This document shows, piece by piece, positions 37,197 through 49,987 of a stretch of DNA of 64,000 bases. The stretch is from the NCBI RefSeq assembly GCF_025698545.1, contig NC_068575.1:60397980-60461979 (forward strand), given 5' to 3'. The first letter of the stretch is position 1. Every line of letters begins with the position of its first letter. Source of the stretch: Gossypium raimondii (taxonomy: Eukaryota; Streptophyta; Magnoliopsida; Malvales; Malvaceae). A model generated the notes under the pieces. That model saw only the letters and a list, made by a program, of their open reading frames with translations. It had not been told where the DNA came from and did no database searches. The translations under genes were made by a program, and so were the position numbers.

Positions 37197-38923
37197 CTAC
37201 AAGAAAAAAGAATTAAGTTAAAGTTTTCACATGCCTGAAATTCCATTATAGAGCACACAATCATATGAATCCTTCATTAAATCAAATTGGAATTAGAAAC
37301 ATAACTCGTCTGTACATTTAAAATTCACTCCAGATGCCATATTTCAAAAGATATTAGCTATTGAATAGTAGATGATCTTCCAACTCCAAAAGTCAAGCTA
37401 GGAACTCGAGTATTTAGCTAAAACAGCTATGCTTCAACCTTAGGTACAAGCAATAAGAGATTCTGTGAAGCCTCCCATTAAAATACAACATTTTGGGTAT
37501 TGAATGAAGAATGCAAGCTCATTGAACAAACATTAATCAAATTCCATCTAGGCTCAACACAGAGATATAGAAGGGAGCGGACAATGAAGACCCAGTAAAC
37601 ACTTACCAAGGAAAGAAGAGACAGATGTATTTCCAGTATGGAGCAAGATGAACCAAGTACAAAAAGCTCACCCAACCAAGGTGAATAATCACTCATTGTC
37701 CACAAAATAGCCACCCAAGTGAAAAACCACACAAACATTTCCGTATAAAACCTTCACTGTTTTTGCAATCAATCTAACTCCTAATACAATATAAACTCAT
37801 GAAGCTTGACATCCTCCTCCAGCTAACTACTATAGTATAGACTTCACAAATAATTCTACTTCCATTCAGACTTTCATTAGCCCACATTCCCTTGCATTCT
37901 TAAAGCTTCTTAAATTGGTATCTCAACCCAACCAAGGAAGCAGAATGAGGAAAGACAACATCCTGTATGTAAATTTTCGTAAGCACATTCCTGAATACCC
38001 TAAACAAGGGTGAGGAGCGTTCTGATGCTAAATATGCTGAAAAGAGTTTACTCTGAATTCATAATAAGTGGCAAGTTGTTCACAACCTAATAATTAAGTT
38101 TCTTATTTCATCACTCCAACAATCTAATGCCACTTTTTTGTTTGTTTTCTTATTTATGGTGCATTCTTGTTAATGGACATGGAAAAAGTAAAGAGTAAAA
38201 ATACAAGCTTCATAAATTCATATAGGTCAAATTAATGAAGGTAGAGCTCACTAGATCACAAAATTCAGATGTACATAAAAGAAGCACGGTCTGGCAAACC
38301 AAACAAATAAAGATACGGAAAGCAGAAAGCTAGTACTAAAACCAAGTAAGCATCAGTGAATAGGAAAAAGGAAACAAAAATGAACATTAAAAGCATCAAA
38401 GACTACCCTAGCAAGCTCAATGAACTCCAAATACCATAAAAAGGAAAAGGACATTCAAAAAGCAACCAAAGCAGCCACTAAATGTGAAATACTAACATAA
38501 ATCCACTACTAATGAGAAATATAGGAAACTAAATTAAATATAAACGCTAATAAATCAGAATAAAAATTTCATAACCCTTCACAGAGCAGGAAGAAAAGAA
38601 CTATCATAACTTCAGCTCATTTTAAGCTTTGCAACTGCTCAAAATAACATTTCCCCAGCACAACCCATTTTCAATACAATCAAACAAACACTAAAACTCA
38701 AAATTACGTAAAAGAAACTCAAATTTCTAACCAACACAACAAAAGATCGAACAAAAAGCAAACAATTCCCACCACAACTAAAACTACAACATAAATAATA
38801 TTAACTGCCCAGCCCTAGAATACCAGAGCCCTAACACTAACACAAATGCAGCAGCTCGATATGTGTTGAACAAACAAAGGCATTATAGTTTCAGGAGAAA
38901 GAAAGAAAGAGAAGTGGACTTAC
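37197..38923 (-). other. 5' UTR intron of the dentin-like gene
   Basis: On the minus strand a donor GTAAGTCC follows the untranslated exon ending at 38924, and an acceptor TTTTCTTGTAG ends at 37197, 58 bases before the ATG. The region between has no coding frame on this strand. The model is inferred from splice sites only. Confidence 0.6.
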
Positions 38924-39559
38924 AGTAAAGTAGTGAAGAACTAAGCTCGAAAAAAACCGATCTTGAAGAGTGTCAAAAAAATTCTGGAAAATTTTAAATG
39001 AAAAAAAAAGTTAGGGTTTGAAAGCGAAAGAGATTTTTTCTTTTTCTATCTTTTTAGCTGGGAGAGAGAGATAAAGTGATTTAATTAATGCGAAACTTTC
39101 AACGATCAGAGAGCGGAGCAAAATGAGGTTTGGACCCGAAGGTGAGGTTGGGAGTCGAAGCTTAATAAGGATAGAGTTACTGAATTGTGCAAATGTTCGG
39201 GCAACCGATTTAATCAGTACCCATTTAATCAAATGGAAAAGTATGAAACTTATCTAAAAATACAACAAAACCCCTCTATTATCTCTTGAACGCATAATGA
39301 CATTTTAAACCCTCAACTTAGGTTAAAAAAATCAATTTAGCGCTTTTTTTTGCTTTTTGTTTTATTTAGCTTTTATACTTTTAATTTTGTCAAATTGATC
39401 AAATAAATATGAAAATCTGATGTGACATTCAAGCGCTAACATAGTATCTTGTATAATTGTTCATGTGTGTTTATTATTGATAGTATATTATTGTTTTATA
39501 TATTACGTCAATAAATAATTATATAAGTTAAAAATCCAAAATGTCATTATATCTATTTT

Positions 39560-39905
39560 GAATTGTATTTTAGCCTTTTACTAAAAATATGGTAAACTAA
39601 CCCTTATATGATAGATGAGTGAGCAAAACAATCCTCTGTTAAAATTTGGTATTTATATAAGATATAATAGTAAATCTAGCCGTCAATCTTTACATATTTA
39701 TTTAATTTAACCCCTATTCTTAACAACACCGACCCAATAGAGGAATATGGGTCAAATTGAATAAATTCGTAAAGTTTGAAGGCTAGATTTGCTATTATAT
39801 CTTATATAAACATCAATTTTTAACGTCATGGTTGTTTTGCTCTCTCCTCTAACATATAAGGACTAATTAGCCCATTTTTCAATAAAAGGGCTAAAATGTA
39901 ATTTA
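39560..39905. mobile_element. MITE-like element with about 160-bp inverted arms
   Basis: Left arm 39560-39720 pairs with right arm 39740-39905. Landmarks are GAGCAAAACAA and TTATATAAGATATAATAG on the left, and their near-perfect reverse complements on the right. The outer ends read TGTATTTTAGCC and, reversed, TACATTTTAGCC. There is no ORF. I could not settle a target duplication. Confidence 0.78.
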
Positions 39906-39980
39906 GGGTACAGTATAGGGAGTTTTTTTTTACTTTTACATGGAACTTACCAATGTTGGTAAAAGTCTTATGGAGGTCCT

Positions 39981-40313
39981 TATATTAGGAATCAAATTAC
40001 ATTTTCCTCCATCTACTCAAAAAGGGACAAATTAATCTTTACATGTTAAATCAAAAAATAAATTGTTCATTTTTGTTAAAAAAATTCATCCATTTGTGTT
40101 ACTAAAAACTAATATGGTTGACAAAATAATCAAATAATGACACGTGGCATACTACTTGTACATCACGCTAATATGCATAAACTAATTTTAAAAGTAAAAT
40201 AAATGAAATTTTTAACAAAAGATTAATTTATTCATTGATCTAATATATAGAGATTAATTTACCTATTTTTTTAAATTAAGAGGACAAAATGTAATATTGC
40301 TCTTAATCTAAGG
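39981..40313. mobile_element. Second MITE-like element, different family
   Basis: Left arm contains AAATTACATTTTCCTCC and GGGACAAATTAATCTTTACA. The right arm reversed reads ATATTACATTTTGTCCTC and GGTAAATTAATCTCTATATA. It lies 75 bp from the previous element and has no ORF. I remember this wording as very common in cotton intergenic DNA. Confidence 0.72.
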
Positions 40314-40589
40314 CTTAGTGTTTGATATTGGAAAATATTCAACGACCCTCAAATATATATTAAACAGAATATATATATATATTAAATGAAAACTGAAAAT
40401 ATTTGTACTCTCTCTCAATGAATATCACGTTTTTTATGATTTTTAAAAAAAATTTAATATAGATTGTTTTAGATATTTTAATTAATGGCTTAAATTTACA
40501 TTTGACCATTGATTATATTTTCTTAATTTGATATTTATGATTTTTTCTCATCTTAATATTTTTTTTCTTTTGAATAAAACAAAGATTAA

Positions 40590-43420
40590 AAATATCGGGA
40601 GTAGTCCCTGTACAGGTACTATCCAAAACCAGAATATGCTCCATTGCAACTGGCGGCTTCAAGATCGACCGGATTCTACGAGCCACAGCTATGCTCTGTC
40701 GCGCATTCCCCTCGTTCATTAGAAGCTTCACAGCAGCAGCGTTGTTCGATTCCACTACGATATTCCGGTACCCATGCTTCCACAGCAAGTCCAAACCATC
40801 CAGGATCTGCCACAACTCCGCTTCTAATACCGAGCAGCGTCCCAGGCTTCTTGTATATCCCCACAGCCACTTCCCATTCTTATCCCGAACGAACCTTCCA
40901 GCAACAGCTGCAGCCTGCACGGTCGGATGATCTCCATGCTCCATCAGTGTTAAGCTTCACGGAATTATCCGCTGGAGGTTCCCATCCTGTTGATATCCTT
41001 CTACACGTGCCACAAGATACAAGAACCAAAGCATTCCTTTTAACAGATTTCGCCCAACTCACACAACCCGTTATAATGCTGACAGCATTACTATGTATAC
41101 CAGCAAATAAAAATTGGTTCCTTTGCTTCCATATTTCCATACAACAATCCCAAATAGGGTTCCCCAGTCCATATCTTCAAAGTCTATTCCCCATATTTTA
41201 GAAAGATTGTTGAACAACCACTGCACTAACGAACTAGATAAAAACTCATTAATCATCAATCTTCGAGGAAGAACTTGGGACCAGATCGTGCGAGCTAAAG
41301 GACAATCTGGAAAACGTGCAAAGCGTCTCCTAACACGTGTCCGCAACAGCCACAGGAGGGGTCATTAGAGAACCCTCTACGACATCCCTCGCTGTTCGTC
41401 AAAATTCGGCCATTCAAAACTAACCAAAAAAATTGACGGATTCGTTGGAAGCCCTTATACTTCCACGCCAAAGACCAAACCTTATTACTATTTTCCCAAG
41501 AACCTTCAACCAGTTAGAATAGGCTGATCGGACCGTGCAAATGCCGTCCGTATTCCATTTATAGACCAAACGATCAGGAACCGCATCAGGGGTGGGTGGA
41601 AAAATGGCTGCAACAAGCTCCAGGTCTTCCTTGCACAAAATACGTTTCCAATATTAATCCCAGTTCCAATACCCTGAAGCAGTCACGGGCTCCTTGAGAG
41701 TCAAATCAACGCCACCAGCTGGATCATTAGGGACCCCTTCAACCCGCGTTCACTAATCCAACAATCCGTAGATGCTTTAATGCTTTCCCCATTCCCAACC
41801 GACCAGTATAAATTCTCCTTCGAGAGGGGCCAAACTCGAGCTAAGGATCGCCACAAAGAAATAGTTTGTGCGATGAAGACTATCCAATAGGTACTGTCAA
41901 AGTTATATTTAGCCTTAAGTACTCTAGTCCACAATGCATCAGTATTTGAGACCAAATGGTAAGCTAATTCATCAAAAATGAAGAATTCTGCACCATTAAA
42001 AATCTCAAATCAAGACCACCGTTCTCTAGTGGTTGACAACACTTTGACCATTTAACAAGAACTGGTTTGAGCCCCATATAAAGCTTTGTGCAACTTTCTC
42101 AATTTCTTTACAAATGCCACGCGGAATTGTCATCGTTTGCATGAAAAAATTAGGGATAGCCATCAAGACGGACTTTATTAGAGTGGCTCGACAAGGAAAG
42201 GAGAGTTTAGTATAGCCTCTAAAGAATTAAGTTGCTGCTTGACTTTCTCCCAAAGATTTTGGAAAACACCAAATAATATAATGAAATTAGTAACTCAAAA
42301 CGAATAGAGCAACGAGAGAATTGAAAAGCCACAATGAAGTAGTGCACACTGCACACTAATACCAATATATTATTTAACTCAATAATATTTGAATATAACG
42401 GGATTATTACAAATGAGGAAAAGATTTTTATTTATATTTATAGTTGAACTCTCCAAAATCAATAATATAGATTTGAGTTAGGTTAACAATCCAAATTAGA
42501 GTTTATCTACGATTGAGAGTACTAAGTGATTTAAACTCTATACAATTTTATTGGATTTACACTATTTACCTTGATAAGTCTAATTTTATTAGAGTGTTAC
42601 ATTGAGCCACCAATACTTCAAGTAAATGGGCTTCTCTATAACTTTCACGAATCAGGTCAATTCATAAGAGTCAAATGAGCCCCATATAATAAGTTGACAT
42701 ATATGGACGTTTTGTGCGTAATAGTCATGAGCTTTGATTTGCGATCCGTGACACATTGAACAACTAGAATGAGATAAGTTAGGTATAACCTGCAACTCAG
42801 GACTATCAATAACTTGAGTCGAACCACTACTTTAACCAAGGACCATAGTAGTAGGTTTCTTTTGTTGGCTACAATATCGCTACAATATTCAATTTCACTG
42901 TCATAGTTGTTTTTACATTACTCGTAAGTAAACGCACCGTTCATCCAAATTTATTCTTAACAAAAAAAAATTGTCCATTTTCAATGTCCATGAGACTGAA
43001 GGAAGGAAACGACTTCCATAGAGCATAAGCCTGATTGGTGAGCGCACTAATGCTAATACGCTTTCCAATAGCTTAATAATAATCGTGCTTGCCATACTGT
43101 CTTTGATAAGCTTGTGGATTCTGTCTGGAAACTTGATCGCCGGAAGCCCGTTGACAACCGATTTAGTTACGTCTCCCTCGTGAACTTCAACATATCATCT
43201 TCATCTACATCAAAAGCGATATTTGTACGCTTATAATCTTTCTCTGCACTATGTTCGATCGGTACTATATCTTTAAAGTATGGTCTGAAACCCTTTGAAA
43301 AGTCAACCACCATGTCTACGCCGCAGCAGTCATGTTCGTTTGCCTTGAATCTTACTTTTTTGGTTATCCAATCAGCCTCTGAGCTATCACCGGTCGCCTC
43401 CATCATAGCTTCCTTCAAAC
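40590..43420 (-). mobile_element. Decayed LINE (non-LTR retrotransposon)
   Basis: Read on the minus strand, pieces appear in LINE order. An ORF1 remnant of the DUF4283 type lies at about 43418-42913 (TGDSSEADWITKKVRF, then a MDIENGQFFFVK-like block across frames). An ORF1 tail with stops follows to 42657. Then about 350 bp of unassigned sequence. Then the end of the reverse transcriptase (about 42200-42000, TLIKSVLMAIPNFFMQTM), the linker and zf-RVT region (41955-41071), and an RNase H domain (41040-40600, SVKLNTDGAWR, VLEAELWQILDGLDLLWK, NIVVESNNAAAVKLL). Several frameshifts and stops break every ORF, and the endonuclease and most of the RT are missing. It is a dead insertion. Confidence 0.85.
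42855..42960. mobile_element. Diverged copy of the TIR element found at 44553-44702
   Basis: It interrupts the LINE ORF1 relic. It shares with the 44553-44702 element the run from GCTACA(G/A)TAT through TGTTTTTACA and the end AGTAAACGCACC..CATCCAAA. It is degraded, and the left edge is approximate. Confidence 0.55.
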
Positions 43421-44245
43421 TAGATACTTATCTAAAATGTAGAAAAAGGACTGTAATCTAAAATTTTTTCTTAAAAAAACATCTTACACTTCACTCAAGG
43501 GAATTAATACCTAAACTTTATTCAGTCAACTATTTTATTTTATTTTTTAACAATGTTAGGTAGATACATCTTATTAAAGAATCATTTGAAAAATTATAAA
43601 AACATGAGAAATAATATATGGAAATGTTAAGAAACTAAAAAGTATACAAATATAAATACAAAAGTAAAATTAAATATAAATTTTAGATTTCACCAAATAT
43701 ATATATATATAAATCTTAGAAAATACAAAACCTGACTCAAAATTAAATAAAAAAGGTTTCTAGAAACTTTAACCTTCATCTTTTCTTTATTTTTATTGAG
43801 TTTGTCGGTGTATTCTCGAAGATTAAGACTTTTTTATATTCTTTTTTTGGGTGAAAAAATATTATTTTGAGTAGAAATTTTTAAAAATGGCTGTCTCATG
43901 CGGTAAGTTTAAATTTATTTATTTATTATAAATTTTACATAAAAAATATAAAAAATTATTGTCTTTGTTATTCTGTAAAACAATGATTTTTTTAATAGTT
44001 TATCATCTGAATTTCGATTAACTTCTCAAATGAATTTAATTAAATATTTTTTAAATATTAATCTCATTGTAGGTTTTTATTATATTTGTTTTCTTTTATA
44101 CAAGGCTTAAAATTATTCATAGTCCTTTTCCATCCCTTAAATAGGAGGATAATGTGTTTCAGCGCACTTGAACCCACTCCTCCAACATTGGTAACATTTT
44201 AATATGATAATTTAAATTGAATCCATATTGATACTGACTTTATTA

Positions 44246-45024
44246 GGTTAGACATGTTTATGAGTCAAGTTTTTCATCCAAGCCAGCAGCTTAAAATTTA
44301 AAAGGGTTTGGATAAAAATTTTGAGCTCCAAAAACAATATTAGACAAAAAAATTAAACCCATTTAAAATATGGGTCAAGCTTGGGCTCAAACATTTAGGA
44401 CCTAAACTTGGCTCGGCTCGATTTAACCCACTTTTTATGCTTATAATATATTATATAATTCATAACATATAAAAACTAAATCTATAATATTAAGATGTAT
44501 ACATATAAAATGTTAATAAAAGAGGAAATATTAAATTTAAAATAATCTATATATATTAGGGATGGGTTTGGATCGGCGGTTGGGTGCGGTGCGTTTAGCT
44601 TACTTTTTGTCTCACGCTACAGTATCTAATCTCACCGCCACCGCTGTTTTTACACTAATCGCAGGTAAACGCACCACCCATCCAAACCCACCCTAAATAA
44701 AATAGGCAAGCTTAAAATGAGTTTGAGTTAGTCATTTACAAATATGAGCGAGTTCGGATAAAATCTTAGGTTCATATTTCGGGCTGGATCAAATTTGAAC
44801 GAGTATAAAGTATGTTAATATCATGAGCGCGCTTGAGTTAAGGTTTTTTAGTTTTGGACCAGCTCGTTTACTATTAAAAAATAACAAAAATTTATAATTA
44901 AATTAAAATAAGATATTTATTATTAATTTTTTAAAACCATGGGATGGATTAGTTGATGAGCTGAGCTCGGAACCGGCCTGAATTTTTTTCTGGAATTGGG
45001 CTTAGATCCGACGATGAACACCTC
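44246..45024. mobile_element. Diverged GC-rich repeat relative, carrying a nested element
   Basis: Phrases such as GGGCTCAAACATTTAGG, GGCTCGGCTCGATTTAACCC, and the terminal GATGAACACCTC relate it to the 24423-24777 repeat. It is preceded by TATTA and followed by TATAT. A TIR element (44553-44702) sits inside it. The right end abuts the predicted promoter of the G3BP-like gene. Confidence 0.6.
44553..44702. mobile_element. About 150-bp TIR element (hAT-like MITE) nested in repeat
   Basis: Ends are inverted repeats of about 30 bp: the left reads TTAGGGATGGGTTTGGATCG and continues to GTGCGTTTA; the right reversed reads TTAGGGTGGGTTTGGATGGG and continues to GTGCGTTTA. There is no ORF. The superfamily is a guess. 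Confidence 0.78.
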
Positions 45025-45030
45025 TATATA
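45023..45030 (+). promoter_or_regulatory. TATA box candidate of the G3BP-like gene
   Basis: CTATATAT lies at the junction between the 44246-45024 repeat and unique sequence. The probable 5' UTR exon (about 45060-45262) and a 5' UTR intron (about 45263-45907, ending TGTGCAG) follow. Confidence 0.4.
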
Positions 45031-45907
45031 TGGGCTTTGGACGAAATAAAAAGAAAGAAAAAACGATTTTCACATTTTTAATATCAGTATCTTCTCTTTG
45101 GCATTGCTTGCTAAGTAGCTATTGTCCTTCGCATTTCCCAATTCGTACGCAACGCATCCCGTTTTTCAGTTTGGGGCTTCGCTCACTCACTCTCTGCTTT
45201 ATTGAAAGCTCACAAATCTTTCTTGCGCTCACCCTCTTAAGCTCAAATCACCCACGAATCTGGTACTTTTGATATTGCTTTCCCCATATCATTGATTCCA
45301 ATCGATCTCTATTTGATCGTTATAGCTACAGTATATTATTGATATGCTAATCGCTTGCAAAATCTTGTTCTTTTATTTCCTGTTGAATTTTGTTGTTAAA
45401 TATGCTTCATACTATTTATTTCTGTTAAAAGGGTTCTTTTTGGGTTTTCTTTTATTTATTAAATTGTCTTAGTTGTTTGTAGATTGAAAGAACTATGTCT
45501 ATGCCTTATATCTTTATAAAGAGTTTGTTTCCAGTGATGGGTATTTATTGTTAGTTGTTTATTGATTGAAAATTGATAGTATAGTGTCTAATGTTAGCAC
45601 AAAGATCTCTTAGATTGTAAATTAGCTTTATGGTGGAAAAAGGGTTTGTTTCTTAACATCTTTATGTCTTCTTGTTCTGCTTTATTCTGGTCAAAGTTGT
45701 CTAGGCGATTGAATATCCGCACTTTGCTTGTTGAGCTTTCGGCATTTGGGTTTATGCAAACATTTCATTGATCTCTACTCTCATGTTTAGTGTAATTTCT
45801 AAACATTACTTGCAAAAAGTACTTTTCTTTCATGCTTCATTTTCTGTTGTCATGAAATGATAATTAGTTGAAGTTTCGTTTATCGGTTACTTGAATATCA
45901 TGTGCAG

Positions 45908-48900
45908 ATGGCCATGCAGGAAGGAAGTCCTGCTGACACTCATACTCCCAGTGCTCAAGTCGTTGGAAATGCTTTTGTGGAGCAGTATTACCATATTCTT
46001 CACCAATCACCGAATCTGGTGCACAGATTTTATCAAGATTCAAGTTGTTTAAGTCGGCCAGATATGGTTGGCAACATGACTACAGTAACAACAATGCAAG
46101 TAAGTTTAGCCAGGAGTAATTTCCCATTTGAAGGGGGCAGGAGTCATTATCATATTGTAATCAAGAATTCAAAAATGTATGGCCTTTGTGTGGGAGATGC
46201 TGTTGCTAGACTAAGTTGATAACAAGTTTTTGAGAATAATTTCTGAAAATTTGTAATTCTATTGAAAAATCTACTTCAAAAAGTATGGATGTTTAGCCTT
46301 CCTAGGTGAAGCTTTTAATGGCTTCTTTGGTGGATATGCTAAACTTTAGGAATGGATATTTTTAATGTTTGTTTGTGGAGATATATTTGATACAGTAATA
46401 TTAAATTTTATAAATTGAATAGACATTCTTTAAATTATATCTTAGCTTTAACGTGGTTTTATTGACTAGTGCACTGGTATTTGCTTTGGAGCAGGCAATT
46501 AATGAGAAGGTACTATCGCTGAATTACCAGGACTATACAGCAGAGATAAAAACTGCAGATGCTCAGGACTCTTTTGAGAAAGGGGTCATTGTAGTGGTAA
46601 CTGGATGCTTAACAGGGAAAGATAATATTAGAAGGAAGTTCACTCAAACCTTCTTTCTAGCTCCACAAGACAAAGGCTACTTTGTCTTAAATGATATTTT
46701 CAGGTACATTGAAGACAACGAGTTGCAAAACACTATTCCAGTTAATGGCGTCAGCGAACAGGCTTCAACATCTGTCTTGACATCTGAACCAGGTTTGACC
46801 TGATTCTTTTCTTTTTAGGCATTGCGGTAGTATTTTCGACACGCTCAAATCATGGAATTGATTTACATTTTGCTTCCAGAGCCCTCTAATGACCACCCTG
46901 TGGAGGACCCATTGACTTATCCTGAGGACGAAGATATTAATAATGGTGCTGAAGTTTGTGACCCCTCAGATGAGGAGGAAGGTTCAGTAATTGAAGAAGA
47001 GGTTGTTGAGCCTCAAAAAGTTGTCAACCAGAATGAGAGTGTTGTGGTTGATGATTCAACTCCTGCAGTTCTAGAAGATGCTCCAAAGAAATCCTATGCA
47101 TCAATTGTGAGTTAAAGTTAATTCCTTTTTATCTTTCTGTTGATATTTTAGTGGTTCCTTTGATGTTTGATTGAACTCACTGAATTACATATTAGGTCAA
47201 AGTGATGAAAAGTAATGCACCACCTACTCAGGTCAATGTTACTACCAGATATGCAAGGGTGGTACCTGCAGAGCAACGATCAAATGTTTCTGCAAAACCT
47301 GCTCCAGTAGCACCAATAGTAGCAGTACCTAATAGTGATAGTGCACCTGAAAGTAGCAACGAAAACGAGGAAGGTAATTGTAATTTCATTTATGGCTAAT
47401 AGAAGAACAAGTGTTCTCTGTGTCACTCCAACTCTTCATTTTTCATGAAGTAACCATATCCAACGCATATCGAGGCATAGGTTATAGGGGTATAACCTTC
47501 TAAATATCTTCCAAATACATGGAAACACTAGGAAAGAAATGAACATACCTGTGCTGGACACTTGCCAATATTCGACACTAACACTTGAGTCCGAGTAACA
47601 TACGCTGTTCTCTTTGTTTGATGAAGCTAGATCCTTATCTTTTCAATTTTAATCAATTATCCGATAAGGGAGTAAAGAAGATGTACTTGATTTTGACATG
47701 GTTAATTTTATGTCATATCTATTTTCTTTCCTCTTGATATGCTTAATGCGGATTCTTTGTTGTTTTAAAATATAACCTCACGTGCTTTCTTCTTACCAAA
47801 GCTGAAGGACACTCCATATATGTACGGAATTTACCTTATAATGCAACACCTGCACAACTTGAGGAGGCATTCAAAAAATTTGGACCTATTAAGCGCAATG
47901 GCATCCAAGTCAGAAGTAACAAGGTTAACTAATATATCAAATTGGCCTTCTGCTTCCTATTTGACATTTCTAGTTCAAATTCTCAGTTCTTACTGTTACA
48001 TGTATTTCTTGCTTCCTGCAGCAGGGGTTCACTTTTGGTTTTGTCGAATTTGAGACTCCGAGTTCAGTGCAGAGTGCACTTGAGGTATTGTCTCACACCT
48101 TTTATCACTACCGTTATAAATGTGATGCCATATGATCACCATCATAAGTCACTCTTCCATTCAATCTTACACAACAAATGTTTTCATAGTTATAGTCTAC
48201 CAAATATATGCCTAATGTCAGACAAGTTCTGTTAAGTTATTGAAGCACAAAAGTTGACTGAAACAGAAACGTACTCATTTATTGGGTTAACCTTTCATCA
48301 AGTGCTGGAGTATGTTAAACCTCATCCTTTCCCTAAGCAATTAAAATGAATAAACAAGAAGCAAGAAATAGAACCCAAATTTTAGATCAATGTCTTCTAA
48401 GTGGCCAGAATGATTGAATGGATTACCTGGGCTTTTTGGCTCACTTGAAAAGTGTTTCATTAGATGATTTCATCTAAAACTTTCTTCAAAAAAACTCTTC
48501 CTTTTGTGTAGGTACTCACATCAGCTGGTCTAAAAGAACAAATCCTCCTTTATTTGGCATCTTATGTTGCTCCAACTCTTCATGATTTGTTACATACCCA
48601 ACATGGGTAGAAGAATATGATGCTCCTAGGATTTTTTATGTACATGCAAACTGTGAAAAAAATTTACACATACCTGTGTCGGACACACCTGAGTCCAAGT
48701 AACTTAGCTGTGTTCTCTTTCATTTCCTTTGTTACCTTTTTAGACAGTATATAGCCATGAAACAGGGACCTTGTATGTTTCTTATACATTTACATCTGAT
48801 ATTCTCCCTGACCTTATATTCATCTTGTAGTTTGTAACTTATTTACAGCCTTGTCAAATTAAGCTGGAAAAGTTGAATGCTTAACCCAATTAAATGTTAA

Positions 48901-49987
48901 ACTTGGTGTTTTATGGATGTTATAAAATTTACACATTAATGGCTTCTAAGATCCTAAATCGAAGATTTAACTAAATATCATCCCTTATGTTTCTTTTTAT
49001 GTTTGTGCTGAATGGCATTTCAGGCTTCACCGATCACAATTGGGGATCGTCAAGCTGCTGTGGAAGAAAAGAGGACAAGTACTCGAGGTAATTCAAAATT
49101 TATTTGGGAAAAATGCTTTTAACATTGAAATTTCATAAAAATTCCCATTTTTACTAATAATATTGTTTTGCATGAATTGGACTTTTTAGTTCATCTAATG
49201 ATAATACTGAGATTAGGAAAATATGGTCTCAATTCAAATTCGTCACTGTGATGCAATATGTTCCGCATTTGTATAATATATCTATACTATTATTTAAGTT
49301 TGTGACTGAGTTGGTGTCATGATTCAACTCGACACCAACTTAGTCAAAGAAATTACTAAAATAACCATATTTCAAATAAATTATATCATTATAAGGGTAC
49401 TTTTGTCTTTCACCCACATTGTTTGTATATATTGATAACTTGATACCAACTCAAGAAAATGACAATACTAGTTTATGATACACAATTGAGTGCATTTAAT
49501 ATTCTTGATCTGATGTATTTACCTATTTAAATTTCATTTACTCACAATTTAAACTATCATTTGTATTCTAATTTTGTACATATTGCATGTGTTATTATTA
49601 TTATGTCCAAACCTTACATTTCATTATTTATTGTACGTTGTTTTTAAATGCTCACATTTGATCTAAATATGTGATTTCCATGCTCATACGTGTGTAATTG
49701 AATTTCTGGAAATATATAATATACTTGAGAAACTGCTGCTTTTTGCAGTTGGTAGCAGTGGGAGAGCAAGGTATACATCAGGTAAAGGTGGGTTTCGGAG
49801 TGACAGTTTCCGTGGTCGAGGGAACTTCAGCGGTGGCCGAGGAGGAGGCTATGGCAGGAATGAATTCAGAAACCAGGGTGAGTTTTCAGGACGATCAAAA
49901 GGTTCGGATGGACGGAATGGAGACAGTTATCAGCGGGCTAATCAGAATGGAACGGGTGGCCGTCAAGGTGTGGCCCCTAAACCATAA
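45908..49987 (+). CDS. G3BP-like protein: NTF2 domain plus RRM
   Basis: RNA-binding protein of the plant G3BP family, associated with stress granules in the cytoplasm. Exons 45908-46099, 46495-46792, 46880-47106, 47196-47373, 47802-47923, 48022-48084, 49024-49087 and 49749-49987 join in frame to 460 residues. The NTF2-like domain spans about residues 13-135 (VGNAFVEQYYHILHQSPNLV to GYFVLNDIFRYIED). An acidic linker follows (PSDEEEGSVIEEEVVEPQ). The RRM, about residues 303-375, has RNP2 IYVRNL and RNP1 FTFGFVEF. The tail is RGG-like (FRGRGNFSGGRGGGYGR). The start ATG directly follows a 5' UTR intron acceptor. The acceptor at 48020-48024 is a tandem NAGNAG that could include or skip one Gln. 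From memory an Arabidopsis relative (At5g60980) lies near the GR-RBP3 gene, as here. Confidence 0.93.
47424..47604 (+). repeat. Intronic short repeat, copy B (G3BP-like intron)
   Basis: Begins CTCCAACTCTTCAT and ends CTTGAGTCCGAGTAACATA, with ACATACCTGTGCTGGACAC inside. Confidence 0.6.
48568..48709 (+). repeat. Intronic short repeat, copy C (G3BP-like intron)
   Basis: Begins GCTCCAACTCTTCAT and ends CTGAGTCCAAGTAACTTAG, with ACATACCTGTGTCGGACAC inside. It is the closest relative of copy B. Confidence 0.65.

Larger units (their letters stand above)
39240..40580. other. Intergenic region with two inverted-repeat elements
   Basis: Upstream of the dentin-like gene, whose promoter and CT-rich 5' region lie at about 38925-39250. 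It contains two MITE-like elements listed separately (39560-39905 and 39981-40313). No gene is seen. Confidence 0.6.

Noticed and set aside
40644-41201. 185-residue open frame on the plus strand
   Set aside because: It lies antisense to the LINE RNase H and zf-RVT remnants, whose minus-strand translation is clearly recognisable.
43167-43418. 83-residue frame as a possible small acidic gene
   Set aside because: Its wording and position fit the N-terminal part of a LINE ORF1 (DUF4283 type), continuing into broken frames, so it is counted in the LINE relic.
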